DNA from: PVC group bacterium
Lineage (GTDB): Bacteria > Verrucomicrobiota > Verrucomicrobiia > Chthoniobacterales > SZAS-18
Reading direction: 5' to 3'
Assembly (NCBI GenBank): GCA_903642295.1
Contig: CAHJWO010000002.1
Span: forward strand, 1 to 51,615
Length of the DNA: 51,615 bases
Shown: positions 9,501-17,978 of the stretch, in pieces
How positions within the stretch are numbered: position 1 is the first letter of the stretch
How the letters are laid out: every line of letters begins with the position of its first letter
Translations under genes and position numbers: made by a program
Notes under the pieces: model-generated
Told to the model about the DNA's origin: nothing
The model's database searches: none
The model's input: only the letters and a program-made list of their open reading frames with translations

Positions 9501-12341
9501 TTAGCGCCAAACGTCCCCGGATGTTTTCTTCCACTCCTCGAAATTTACCCCGGCCTTCTCCATTTCCGCGCCCGCCGCGAAGAGAGCGGCAAGTTCTGGG
9601 TCGGGCGGAGGTGAATCGTCTTTATACTCCCGGAAGGCGGTGACCAGACCGGCAAAACTCGTTGGCGGATGCCTATGGAAGCTGGTCTCATCGACGTAAA
9701 CGAAGTCGTAACAGCGTGCGGGATTGCCGGTCTCCTTTTCAGCGGCAGTCGCGTCGGCGCACCATTGACGCAGGCGCGCCATCTTTCGTGGAAGATCGAG
9801 TTCCTCGCGGCCCTTGGTTTCCACGATCCACACGGTTTCATCGCCTTTTGTGCGGACGAGAAAATCGGGAACGTAATTTGCCAGATCACCGTCGGTTTTG
9901 ACGTAATCGAGCTTGAATCCCACAGCGAGGTAATTCTTGGCGAAAGCCTGCACGTCGGGAGCGGTATCTTCCAGGAAGTAGGCAAACTTTAGCTCGAAGC
10001 CGCCCGCGCTGGGCTCACCGACAATCTTCGAGAAAATCGAACGGGTTGCCGTCATGTACGAGCGGCTTTCAGTACGGAAGGGCCTCGTATCACGCAACCG
10101 GATGCGGTCCTCAATGCGGGCACTCCCGGTGTCCTGCACCGTGAGGGCATTTATCGCGGATTTGAACGTGTCGAAGACGGTCTTGCCAACTTCCGGTTCG
10201 GAGAGGTTTCGGAGAACGACCGGGTCTTCCAAGTCCACCGGTTCGCCTGCAAAGAGGTTCCCTTTCAGGAAATCACGCACTTTGGGATACAGCGTCTCGT
10301 AACCCGTAACCAAACGCAGTTCCTTGAGGATGTGGCGCGCGAAGAAGGCGACCACCGAGCGGTAGTCAGCCACGCCGGCTCCATCGAGTTGGATCGTATG
10401 ATGCACATCGCCGTCGAGCATCGTTTTGAAGACAATCTCGCGGGTTTCCTCCGGTGTGAAGGATTTCAGTGGCAGCTTTGGATTGCCAAAGCTGGTGGGG
10501 TCCAACGCAGCCAGATCTTTGAAATCTCGCTGAAAACGGCGTGAAAGTCGTGGCAGGTCGATGTCGAGACTCTCCACGTCTTTGCCGGAGGCGGGGGTAT
10601 CGACTTCCACGACCAGCGAATCTTTGCGTGGTGTGCCCGCACCCATCGGAACGTGCTCCAGCGTCACGCCCTCGCTCTGGATGGATTCCACAAAATCCAT
10701 AAAGGCGGGCGTGCCAAGGACCGACACGATCTCGGGGGTGGAACTGCCGAAATACATCCGTCGCAAACCACGACCAAGCGTCTGCTCTGGCAAGATATTA
10801 GACTGTGCCGCATAGGCGCGTAGGCCGGCGATCACGGTGACATTGCGAACGTCCCATCCCTCCTTGAGCACCAAAACGGAAACGATGGCTTTGTACGGGC
10901 TATTCCACGAGTCGATGGAATTGGCGGCAGCACGTAGTTTGTCTAATTCATCCTTATCTTTGCTACCGCTGGCTTCGGAAATGTCTCCGTTCTTTTTGGT
11001 GTGGATGACCAGAACCGCATCCTGCAACTCGGGGCAAATCTTTTCGAGGTACTTGCCGACTTCGTCACAATTACGGGTGTCGTCCACCATCACGAAAAGG
11101 AGCGCCTTTTTGCCGGAGACTTGATGTTCGGCGTAGCTCTTTCGCCATTCTTCGACCGCGAGCGCGAGGTAGTCCGCGTACTTCTCGGTGAAAATTGCGC
11201 TCTTGTGTTCGTGGAGTTTCGCTCGGCTCGCGGCGTCAGGCAAAACAGGATGTTTCACGACTTCCTGGTGAATTGCCTCGACGAGCGGATAGTCAGAAAC
11301 GGTTTGCACAAACATGGCCCCGTTATTGTGGCGGGGGGTGGCCGTTACGTCGATTTGCAAGGCCAAACGGCGATCCTTCTGGAGCATTCGGTGGTGGATG
11401 TCCTGGATGCTTTTGAACCATGCCATCCGTTCATCGTGGATGTGATGGGCCTCGTCGTCGAACACAGCCAATTCTTCGACCTCGCGAATGATCTCGCCTA
11501 AATCGGCACGATTATCGTTCGTTCCGCCGGCGGGTCGGTTGCCGAAAGGATCAAGAAAATAGTCACTCAGGTCGTCGTCTGTTGCGGACGGTTCGCGTAC
11601 TTCGCCCAGATAGACCCTGTGAATGTTGGTCAGAAATAGATTGCCGGTTTTCCGCAGCACCCGCACATCATCCTGCAAATGGAGGGTGACTTGGAAATCA
11701 TCGTGCCAATCCCGGCCCTCATAGCCGTTTTCCGGCAGGATCGGATCGTTAAAAAAGATGCGAAGCCCATCGAAGTCCGTCCGTAAACGGTCCAAGACAA
11801 TGATGTTGGGAGCCACCAGCAGAAAATTACGCGCTAAAGTCGAATCGGGCTCATAGAGCTTGTGAAAAAAGCTCCAAGCAATGAGCAAGGAAATCACCTT
11901 TGTCTTGCCAGCGCCGGTCGCCATTTTCAGCACGTAACGCGGCCAGTCTTCGGGGAACATCCCATGTGAGACAGAACCGGAGGCATCGAAGCGAAGAAGG
12001 TCGAATTTATCCCGTACCTTCCGAACCTCGTGTAGCCAGATGACGGTTTCGACCGCTTCACGTTGTGCGTAGTAGTAGCGAAACGGTGATAATGAACCGT
12101 CTGAGTTTTCGGTGAGATGTTCGGTCTCAAACCACCAATGCAACAAGGCGCGCGACGTGGGAGATACGCCGAGATAACCGCCAGCACGCCAAGTTTCCAC
12201 ATCCTGCCGAATTTTTGCGACCAGTGGTGGCAGCAGTTTTTCGTAGGCTGTGCTTCGGAGTTCTTCGGCAGCCGGTATCCATCTTTGCTTCCAGAGCAAT
12301 GGCGCGTAGGGCGACGTTGGAAATTCTGGATGGAGGGACAT
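9501..12341 (-). CDS. res: Type III restriction enzyme Res subunit (helicase-nuclease)
   Basis: This 946-residue SF2 helicase-endonuclease has Walker A ATGAGKT at 141-147 and the DEAH box (FDDEAHH) at 296-299. The motif V/VI region reads LKEGWDVRNV...LPEQTLGRGLRRM. A C-terminal PD-(D/E)XK nuclease is seen as VPDFLVRT...WIVETKG (about 822-844). It would translocate on and cut DNA lacking methylation by its partner Mod. Length is normal for Res. It is the first gene of the minus-strand cluster res-PIN-mod-pAgo-membrane protein. Its start faces the relaxase gene divergently across 284 bases. No frameshift is visible. Confidence 0.93.
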   Translation of the reverse strand: MSLHPEFPTSPYAPLLWKQRWIPAAEELRSTAYEKLLPPLVAKIRQDVETWRAGGYLGVSPTSRALLHWWFETEHLTENSDGSLSPFRYYYAQREAVETVIWLHEVRKVRDKFDLLRFDASGSVSHGMFPEDWPRYVLKMATGAGKTKVISLLIAWSFFHKLYEPDSTLARNFLLVAPNIIVLDRLRTDFDGLRIFFNDPILPENGYEGRDWHDDFQVTLHLQDDVRVLRKTGNLFLTNIHRVYLGEVREPSATDDDLSDYFLDPFGNRPAGGTNDNRADLGEIIREVEELAVFDDEAHHIHDERMAWFKSIQDIHHRMLQKDRRLALQIDVTATPRHNNGAMFVQTVSDYPLVEAIHQEVVKHPVLPDAASRAKLHEHKSAIFTEKYADYLALAVEEWRKSYAEHQVSGKKALLFVMVDDTRNCDEVGKYLEKICPELQDAVLVIHTKKNGDISEASGSKDKDELDKLRAAANSIDSWNSPYKAIVSVLVLKEGWDVRNVTVIAGLRAYAAQSNILPEQTLGRGLRRMYFGSSTPEIVSVLGTPAFMDFVESIQSEGVTLEHVPMGAGTPRKDSLVVEVDTPASGKDVESLDIDLPRLSRRFQRDFKDLAALDPTSFGNPKLPLKSFTPEETREIVFKTMLDGDVHHTIQLDGAGVADYRSVVAFFARHILKELRLVTGYETLYPKVRDFLKGNLFAGEPVDLEDPVVLRNLSEPEVGKTVFDTFKSAINALTVQDTGSARIEDRIRLRDTRPFRTESRSYMTATRSIFSKIVGEPSAGGFELKFAYFLEDTAPDVQAFAKNYLAVGFKLDYVKTDGDLANYVPDFLVRTKGDETVWIVETKGREELDLPRKMARLRQWCADATAAEKETGNPARCYDFVYVDETSFHRHPPTSFAGLVTAFREYKDDSPPPDPELAALFAAGAEMEKAGVNFEEWKKTSGDVWR

Positions 12342-12625
12342 CGCTTAGGAAGTAAAGGTTTGCTTGGAGGCTCCGGGGCGTGAGATCGTCTGAGCGTATC
12401 GGGTTTTTCCGACAGACCAGGGTAAAAGTATCTGTCAGCCGTCTCGGATACAAGCGCGCAAGGAGCAACTCGACACGGTATGGGCGATTCCTGCACCACG
12501 CGTGTGGCGCACTTAAAGCATTTTTCGGTCGTTCCTCCCAAAAAATGCCCGCGCGCCGGTGGGAAACCCCCCGGAACCCCCGCCGCTGGCGCGGCTTTTG
12601 CTCCCTTGAAGGGAGCTTTCATCGT
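12342..12625. promoter_or_regulatory. Divergent intergenic region between res and the relaxase gene
   Basis: This region should hold promoters for the minus-strand restriction/pAgo cluster and for the relaxase. A perfect 8-1-8 palindrome (GCTCCCTT-G-AAGGGAGC, 12600-12616) contains the likely ribosome site of the relaxase and could sequester it. GC-rich inverted stretches at 12540-12600 would be the place to look for an origin of transfer, but no nic-site motif could be identified. Confidence 0.4.
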
Positions 12626-14476
12626 ATGGTCGCATTGGCCCGATCCGTCAGTTTTAATGTCGCTATGCTCGGCAGGCAGAAGCGGCTTGGTGCGGTCGCT
12701 GGAGGCGCGTATCTGGCCGGTGAACTTCGTGGAACGCACGACTTGGCACTGGCATGGGATTGCCGCCGGAAGCGGTACGATGTCGTTGCCCACAGTGTGC
12801 ATGGCCCGCGAGGATGGGATGGGGAAAGGCTCTGGGCCGAATGCGAAAAACGGGAGGCGCGTGCGGATGCAATCTATGGGCGGCGCATCATCGCCGATTT
12901 ACCGCACCAACTTAGCCACAGAGGCCGGGTCACGTTGGCTCTCAAGACCGCTCGAAAGCTCCGAAAGCGGTACGGTGTGGCTGTGGAGTGGTCGATCCAT
13001 CGACCGCCACTAGGAGGCGATGAACGGAATTGGCATCTCCATTTGCAATTTTCATCGCGCCCTATTTCCGACGACGGAGTGTGGGCTAAAAAGAAGGTGC
13101 GCGAATGGGACACGGGCATCACGAAGCGGCAAGCGGTGTTCACTTGGCGAGCCGAATGGGAAACTGCTTGCAATGCTGCTTTGGCAGCCGCAGGGCTGGA
13201 GGATCGTGTGACTTTGGCAAGTTTCGCCTCGCGCGGAATTACAGATGCGCCTCAGCGTCACAAAGGAATGAAAGAGACCGATCAAAACCGACGCACAAAT
13301 GCCAGAAACAAACGAATCGCAAGTGAACGAATTGCTCGAATGCGCGGAACAGTTGGAGACGCAAGTCGGGCAATTGCGGACGCAGGTAGAGCAATTGCAA
13401 CTAGCCAACTCGCAGTTAGCAGCAGCCAACAAGGACTTGCTCGCGCAGGTGCGGCAGTACGCCGAACCGCTGATCTCCTACGGCGCGGGCGTTCTTCGGG
13501 TAATTCTCAACGCGCGGAGCATAAAGGGCATGTCACTGCGCCAAGAGATCGAAGTGGACGCGCACGGGGCGGAGCAGCACAAGGGGACATACCGCGTGAT
13601 GATCGACGACCTTCCGGTGACACCTTACCTGCCGCCCGAGCAGGCGGAACGGGATTTGATGCAGGCGGAGAAGATATGGCTACAGGCTCTCCAGCCGCCC
13701 GACTGATGCCAAACGCACCAGTCGATTTGGCCGTTGAATCGTTGCCTGCCGCCGAATCAGCGTCACAACCAATCATGCCGTCTTCGATTGTGGCTGAGCT
13801 GCAAACGAATCTCGGAATTGGTGAAAGCGGGAAGGAGGATCAGACTGAACCCGTCAAACGCGAACCAGCGGTGAAACAGCAGACCGGTGCGGTCCGCCGC
13901 GACCAAGTTCCTCCGAAGCCAGAAGTGGAGAAGGTCAGCTTTATCCGTCGCATCCTTCGTTTCGTTTTCGGCAAAACTAGCCCGGCGGATCGTCCCCCTG
14001 ACATTCCGAAAAGTTTGTCCCCCGAGCAAGTCGCTTCATCGAATGAAGCCGTAAATGCGGCCAAGAGGCGAATCCTTGCACGAGAGATGCGGGCTAAAGA
14101 ATCTGTCGATACCGTCGCTGCCCCTCAGACGGAGCCTCCTCAGGGCTTAAACAGCGGGACCCGCATTGAAGAGGTGCTACGTGTCACGCTGGTTGGTGGT
14201 GAGATGTATCACGTTCTGGCAAGCGATTTGGCGCGAGCCGAAACTGACCAGTCGTTATGGGTTCCGCTTTGTGATGCCGCTGGAAACCACCTCCCTAGAG
14301 ATGGATCGAACTCGCCACCAAGCCTACTTCTGTCTAGTGTCCGGTCTGGACGGATTGACGCTATGCCTGATCTGTTGCCTCCCGTCGTCTCGGTCGATGA
14401 CTCAGCAGCGCAAAGATTGTACCTTGCGGTGGAAGATCCGAATCAAAAGCCCACTGAGCAAGGGCAGAAACTTTAG
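12626..14476 (+). CDS. MobA/MobL-family relaxase
   Basis: This is a 616-residue reading from ATG 12626, which follows AAGGGAG. The relaxase domain occupies about 1-230 and shows the histidine cluster NWHLHLQF (His137 and His139) with an upstream SIHRPP. It would nick the element at oriT, bind covalently through a Tyr and mobilise the DNA. After about residue 230 the sequence becomes Arg/Ala/Gly/Ser-rich and low in complexity, exactly where another good reading frame overlaps. It then regains normal composition from MPNAPVDL onward. The last part could be a separate gene starting at ATG 13706, overlapping the nested gene's TGA. The open frame may therefore be one long relaxase or two proteins. 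Confidence 0.8.
   Translation: MVALARSVSFNVAMLGRQKRLGAVAGGAYLAGELRGTHDLALAWDCRRKRYDVVAHSVHGPRGWDGERLWAECEKREARADAIYGRRIIADLPHQLSHRGRVTLALKTARKLRKRYGVAVEWSIHRPPLGGDERNWHLHLQFSSRPISDDGVWAKKKVREWDTGITKRQAVFTWRAEWETACNAALAAAGLEDRVTLASFASRGITDAPQRHKGMKETDQNRRTNARNKRIASERIARMRGTVGDASRAIADAGRAIATSQLAVSSSQQGLARAGAAVRRTADLLRRGRSSGNSQRAEHKGHVTAPRDRSGRARGGAAQGDIPRDDRRPSGDTLPAARAGGTGFDAGGEDMATGSPAARLMPNAPVDLAVESLPAAESASQPIMPSSIVAELQTNLGIGESGKEDQTEPVKREPAVKQQTGAVRRDQVPPKPEVEKVSFIRRILRFVFGKTSPADRPPDIPKSLSPEQVASSNEAVNAAKRRILAREMRAKESVDTVAAPQTEPPQGLNSGTRIEEVLRVTLVGGEMYHVLASDLARAETDQSLWVPLCDAAGNHLPRDGSNSPPSLLLSSVRSGRIDAMPDLLPPVVSVDDSAAQRLYLAVEDPNQKPTEQGQKL
13299..13706 (+). CDS. Nested coiled-coil protein inside the relaxase frame
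   Basis: This 135-residue reading lies wholly within the relaxase gene in another frame. It has heptad-like repeats of Gln/Leu (QLETQVGQLRTQVEQLQL) forming a coiled coil at about 8-50. A folded-looking tail follows (YRVMIDDLPVTPYLPPEQ). The relaxase frame over the same bases is low-complexity, so this frame looks like the one under selection. Its TGA overlaps an ATG (13706) that would restart translation in the relaxase frame. Function is unknown; a mobilisation or DNA-binding accessory role is a guess from position. Confidence 0.65.
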   Translation: MPETNESQVNELLECAEQLETQVGQLRTQVEQLQLANSQLAAANKDLLAQVRQYAEPLISYGAGVLRVILNARSIKGMSLRQEIEVDAHGAEQHKGTYRVMIDDLPVTPYLPPEQAERDLMQAEKIWLQALQPPD

Positions 14477-14764
14477 GCGAGGTCGGGCTGTCGCGTTCTG
14501 AAATGGCATCGCTCGGCACCAACAGTATCAACAGAACTTTTCTCGGGATCGGAGCATCTGACAGCAAATCCCTGCGCTCGGCGTGAGGCTCTGCTTTTGC
14601 GCGCTGCTGAAAAGTACCCGCGATTCAATCCTTCACTGCCTCGGCAACGAGGATGAGTCCACTGGTGTAGCGGGAGAAAAGCAGCGGCGGAAAACAGGGC
14701 GTAATTTGGTCATTTCATGCACCCGCTCGATGAATCGGTCACTATCTGGTGTTACCGTGCCAGG

Positions 14765-15334
14765 ATGATGAGCTATGTCGCTGTTGACTTGGAAGCCACC
14801 TGCTGGGAGGGCATCCGCTCACCGGACATGGAAACCATTGAAACCGGTGCCGTCAGGCTGGCGAGCAGCAGCGGACCAGCGACGGCTGAGTTCACGGCTT
14901 TCATCCGGCCCGTGGTCCAGCCGCGCCTGAATGACTTCTGCCGACAACTCACTTCCATCCGGCAGGAAGACGTGGACGGTGCGGACTTCTTCCCCGTCGT
15001 GTTCCGGCGGCTGAGTGCATGGATCGGCTCCGAGCCGTTCGCCTTTTGTTCATGGGGTGGATACGACCTCAATCAGCTACGGCACGACTGCCAGCGGCAC
15101 GGGCTGACACTACCTCTGACTTTCGAGCGCAATCACGTCAACCTGAAGAAAGAGTTTGCGCGTGCGTTCCGCGTCAAAAGCTGCGGTATGGCGCGGGCGT
15201 TGGAGACCGCAGGGTTGCCGCTCGAAGGCACGCACCACCGGGGCTTCGACGATGCGCGTAATATTGCGCGTTTGGCCACGCTCGTAATGCCGCGTTTGGA
15301 AGCGGAGCGGACACGCTCAGCATACGTCCAGTAG
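14765..15334 (+). CDS. DEDDh 3'-5' exonuclease (ERI-1/KapD-like)
   Basis: This protein of about 189 residues has all exonuclease motifs: Exo I VDLEAT (Asp8 and Glu10), Exo II WGGYDLNQL (Asp), and Exo III HHRGFDDARNIARL (His and Asp four residues apart). This DEDDh subclass includes ERI-1/KapD-type enzymes that trim RNA or DNA 3' ends. I chose the ATG at 14765 because the domain begins immediately after it, although the frame is open further upstream. No obvious operon partner exists. It lies downstream of the relaxase in the same direction and upstream of a convergent XRE gene. Confidence 0.85.
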   Translation: MMSYVAVDLEATCWEGIRSPDMETIETGAVRLASSSGPATAEFTAFIRPVVQPRLNDFCRQLTSIRQEDVDGADFFPVVFRRLSAWIGSEPFAFCSWGGYDLNQLRHDCQRHGLTLPLTFERNHVNLKKEFARAFRVKSCGMARALETAGLPLEGTHHRGFDDARNIARLATLVMPRLEAERTRSAYVQ

Positions 15335-15427
15335 CCATTTTCGGCTGGGTGTCAGAATGGTCTGTGCAGAGTCAACTGGCAGCGACCAAAGCTCGATCAT
15401 GCGCTGGATACGGGGCACGATCTTGCC

Positions 15428-15718
15428 TTATGATGGCTTCGGTTTGCGGGCTGCTTTGCGCGGCTTGTGCGGAGCGGACGAAACAGTTCGACGCATTACT
15501 GTGTCCGGCAAATCCGCAGCCAAGAACTGAGTTACGGTCAGGTTAAATACTGCCGCCAGACGGTCAATGCTGCTCGCACGCAGGTCCTTATCGCACCATT
15601 CGACGCGCTGGTACCACTTCACGTCGGTGTCCAGCAGATGAGCCATTTGTTCCTGGGTCAAATCGTGGCGTGCGCATAGTTCCCGTAATCGGGCAGAAAC
15701 AAACTCGACCAGAGACAT
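15428..15718 (-). CDS. XRE-family helix-turn-helix regulator
   Basis: This protein of about 96 residues has a lambda-Cro-type HTH (LRELCARHDLTQEQMAHLLDTDVKWYQRVEW...SSIDRLAAVFNLTVTQFL) and a short basic tail rich in Lys/Arg/Pro. It probably binds DNA as a dimer and may regulate the adjacent lipoprotein gene, which starts 117 bases away in the opposite direction. A purine-rich TGGAGGG lies right against the chosen ATG, unusually close for a ribosome site. A longer N-terminus, up to position 15805, is possible. Confidence 0.75.
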   Translation of the reverse strand: MSLVEFVSARLRELCARHDLTQEQMAHLLDTDVKWYQRVEWCDKDLRASSIDRLAAVFNLTVTQFLAADLPDTVMRRTVSSAPHKPRKAARKPKPS

Positions 15719-15835
15719 CCCTCCAGCTTTGTGAATCCGTATGTGATGAACAGTGTCTGATCGGACACCTTTTGCATTGATGCCAAAAGGCGGATCGAAC
15801 ACCATTCAGAACCCGTTTCACACCAATCCACAGCT

Positions 15836-17041
15836 ATGCCAATCGTCCCACGACCGTTCTCCTGCCACCTCGCACTACTTGCCACCGTCGTTTTCACCGC
15901 CCTCTCCGGTTGCAAACCTACTCCCACGACCACGGCCCAGCAAACGCCGCTGCCTGATGGCAATGCGCCGCGTCAACCGACCGCCAATGACTTTCAGACG
16001 TTTTTCCAAGGCATGTTGCCCGCGACCGTGAAGGTGTCGGAGGTCAAGATGGACGCACCCACGAAGATGCCCAACGCCTCGCCAGCCAGCAACATCTGGC
16101 TCTTGAGTCTTAAGATCACGGTGACGCCACTCGAAGACCTGTTTTCTTTGCCTCCGCCCCAGGACACGCAGCCCATCGACAACCTCGTGGCCGAACTCAA
16201 CGCGCTCGTCGCGTGGCGAAACGCTTACGTCAATTCCCCCTACGCCAAGGCTTGCGGAGCGTTCGAGGTCAAGGTGCCCGCCGCCCCCCTGCCGCAACTG
16301 CTCGTCGTGGCGCACCCCAAGGACCATCCTCTGCCGCCCATCTACGCCAAAGTGACCGCCGAGTGGCAGGTGGATCATTGGCGGTTCGAGCCGGTGGAGG
16401 GGAACACGAGCAATGGATTGCTCAATGCGGGTAAACTGCGCTCCGAGTTCACCGGCCCGACGATGGTCAAAGGCAGCCCCGAGGCTGAGAAGGCGTTCCG
16501 CGAGATGCGTGACGCCATCAATCAGGATCGAAAGGAGATCGGCGCGATCCGAGGCCGCTACACCGAACAGGTTGTCAGCGGCACGAAGCCGGGCACCGTT
16601 TACACTGGCAAGGTCAGTTACGGATCGAATGTCACGCCTTGCGAGTTGCGCTTCCTGGACCCATCGCCCGGCGCGGATGCGCGCTTTGCGAACTTTCAGA
16701 TCACGCTGTCGGGCCAGAACCCGCCCTGCTGGTACGTTTACAAAGCGCGTGTGACCACCGAGCTACCTATTCCCGTGCCGGGCACGCAACCATCGTCCGC
16801 CAGCCAAAATTCCGAGTTCGACTTCGATCCGTCCTCCAAACAGGTGCCCAACCGCAACGTCTTTCAAAACCTCGTCCGCAACAGCAACTACAAAGTGGGC
16901 AGAGAGACAGTGGCGAATTATTTGTCCTCCAACGAGCACGGCGGGCAAGCTCTGCTGCTGCTCGACGGGCGTATCGAGGGAACCATCAACGATTTTGGTG
17001 CCCTTCCCGGCGTCCAACTTTCTGTGCAGCTAAAACCCTGA
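15836..17041 (+). CDS. Putative lipoprotein, 401 aa
   Basis: The N-terminus has a basic start, a hydrophobic stretch (LALLATVVFTALSG) and a lipobox LSGC with Cys at about residue 26, so it should be exported and lipid-anchored. A Pro/Thr-rich linker follows. The rest is a soluble, mixed alpha/beta protein with no family I recognise. The C-terminal part (NYKVGRETVANYLSS...LLLLDGRIEGTI) may be a separate domain. Start ATG 15836. It is likely surface or periplasmic cargo and is not obviously linked to the nucleic-acid systems around it. Confidence 0.75.
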   Translation: MPIVPRPFSCHLALLATVVFTALSGCKPTPTTTAQQTPLPDGNAPRQPTANDFQTFFQGMLPATVKVSEVKMDAPTKMPNASPASNIWLLSLKITVTPLEDLFSLPPPQDTQPIDNLVAELNALVAWRNAYVNSPYAKACGAFEVKVPAAPLPQLLVVAHPKDHPLPPIYAKVTAEWQVDHWRFEPVEGNTSNGLLNAGKLRSEFTGPTMVKGSPEAEKAFREMRDAINQDRKEIGAIRGRYTEQVVSGTKPGTVYTGKVSYGSNVTPCELRFLDPSPGADARFANFQITLSGQNPPCWYVYKARVTTELPIPVPGTQPSSASQNSEFDFDPSSKQVPNRNVFQNLVRNSNYKVGRETVANYLSSNEHGGQALLLLDGRIEGTINDFGALPGVQLSVQLKP

Positions 17042-17422
17042 TCAGTGTGGCTCCCCGATCTACACCTTTGATGGTTTCCGCCGCTTCACGGCTGGTGCAT
17101 ACCTTCACGGCACGAGCGGAGCGCAAATCGGCGCAATCGCAGCAGTGGTCGGTTCGACCCAGCACACGTTCAGCGATCCTTGACAGCGAACGCGATGGAA
17201 AACTTTCGCGGAAATCCATCGGCCTGCGGGTGAATCTGGCTGCTAGAGAGCGAGGGCGATGACCGTTCGGACGGCATCCCGTCCAGCATTCGCATCCGTT
17301 CTTGGCCCAGACAAAAAACCATTTGAGCAAACCGTTCGCCGTGGCATATTAGAGCCGAGCCAAGTTGGCGGTTGCTTGCTGCTCCCAATTACAGGGGGCT
17401 GAGTCCTGCAACCACACTTGGC
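17042..17422. other. Intergenic, no gene supported
   Basis: This is about 380 bases between convergent genes. Open frames crossing it have no recognisable product. No strong hairpin followed by T-run was seen. Confidence 0.4.
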
Positions 17423-17887
17423 TCATTCTTTTTTCCAGGTCCGGCACTTTGCTGGTTCCACGAAGCGCAAAAGTCTCTGCTCTTCCCAGCGACGCAACTG
17501 CGTCGCGTCACGGGCGTGAACACTCACCACGACCCAGTGAGTACCGGAGTCGCGGTTTTGCGCGGGAGCAACCACCACGACGACAGGCCCCCCGTCCGAG
17601 ATCAGGTCGGTGACGATGACAAAGCGACCCGGTTGATCCTTGGACTCGAAGATGGCGGCGGGCTTTTGCACGCGCGAGGGCAAGCCCTGGAAACCGTCCA
17701 AATCGAGAAGATGTTTCTCCTTGGCTTTCCCGAGCATCTTTTGCGGCATTAGCACCGGGACCCTGGACAACCAACGATCAATCGATTGAAAAGGCATCCG
17801 CCCCAAGTCGAGAATTTTGTACGCGGGCAAGGTGCCTGCGCGGTACTTGTGCAAGGCTTCGTTGAACCATTCATCAGGCGTCGGCAT
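17423..17887 (-). CDS. Hypothetical protein, possible phage-type nuclease fold
   Basis: This 154-residue protein starts at ATG 17887 (MPTPDEWFNEALHKY). The block HLLDLDGFQGLPSRVQKPAAIFESKDQPGRFVIVTDLI with the following beta-rich segment and a terminal WVVVSVHARD stretch faintly resembles the PBECR/MuF C-terminal domains of phage proteins, which are RNase-like. This is a pattern impression only. No membrane segment or signal peptide is present. The bases just upstream of the ATG are pyrimidine-rich, so the start is not firm. Confidence 0.55.
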   Translation of the reverse strand: MPTPDEWFNEALHKYRAGTLPAYKILDLGRMPFQSIDRWLSRVPVLMPQKMLGKAKEKHLLDLDGFQGLPSRVQKPAAIFESKDQPGRFVIVTDLISDGGPVVVVVAPAQNRDSGTHWVVVSVHARDATQLRRWEEQRLLRFVEPAKCRTWKKE

Positions 17888-17978
17888 AAGGAGGGGTCGT
17901 CCCAAACGGGTAAGGAACGTCAAGTGTAGGGTTACAGCAGCATTGAGAAGCAATTAACAACTGACACGGCGGGCAAGA

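Noticed and set aside
12450-12625. Origin of transfer in front of the relaxase
   Set aside because: Inverted stretches exist, but no nic-site consensus or conserved hairpin could be pointed to; only noted as a region to examine.
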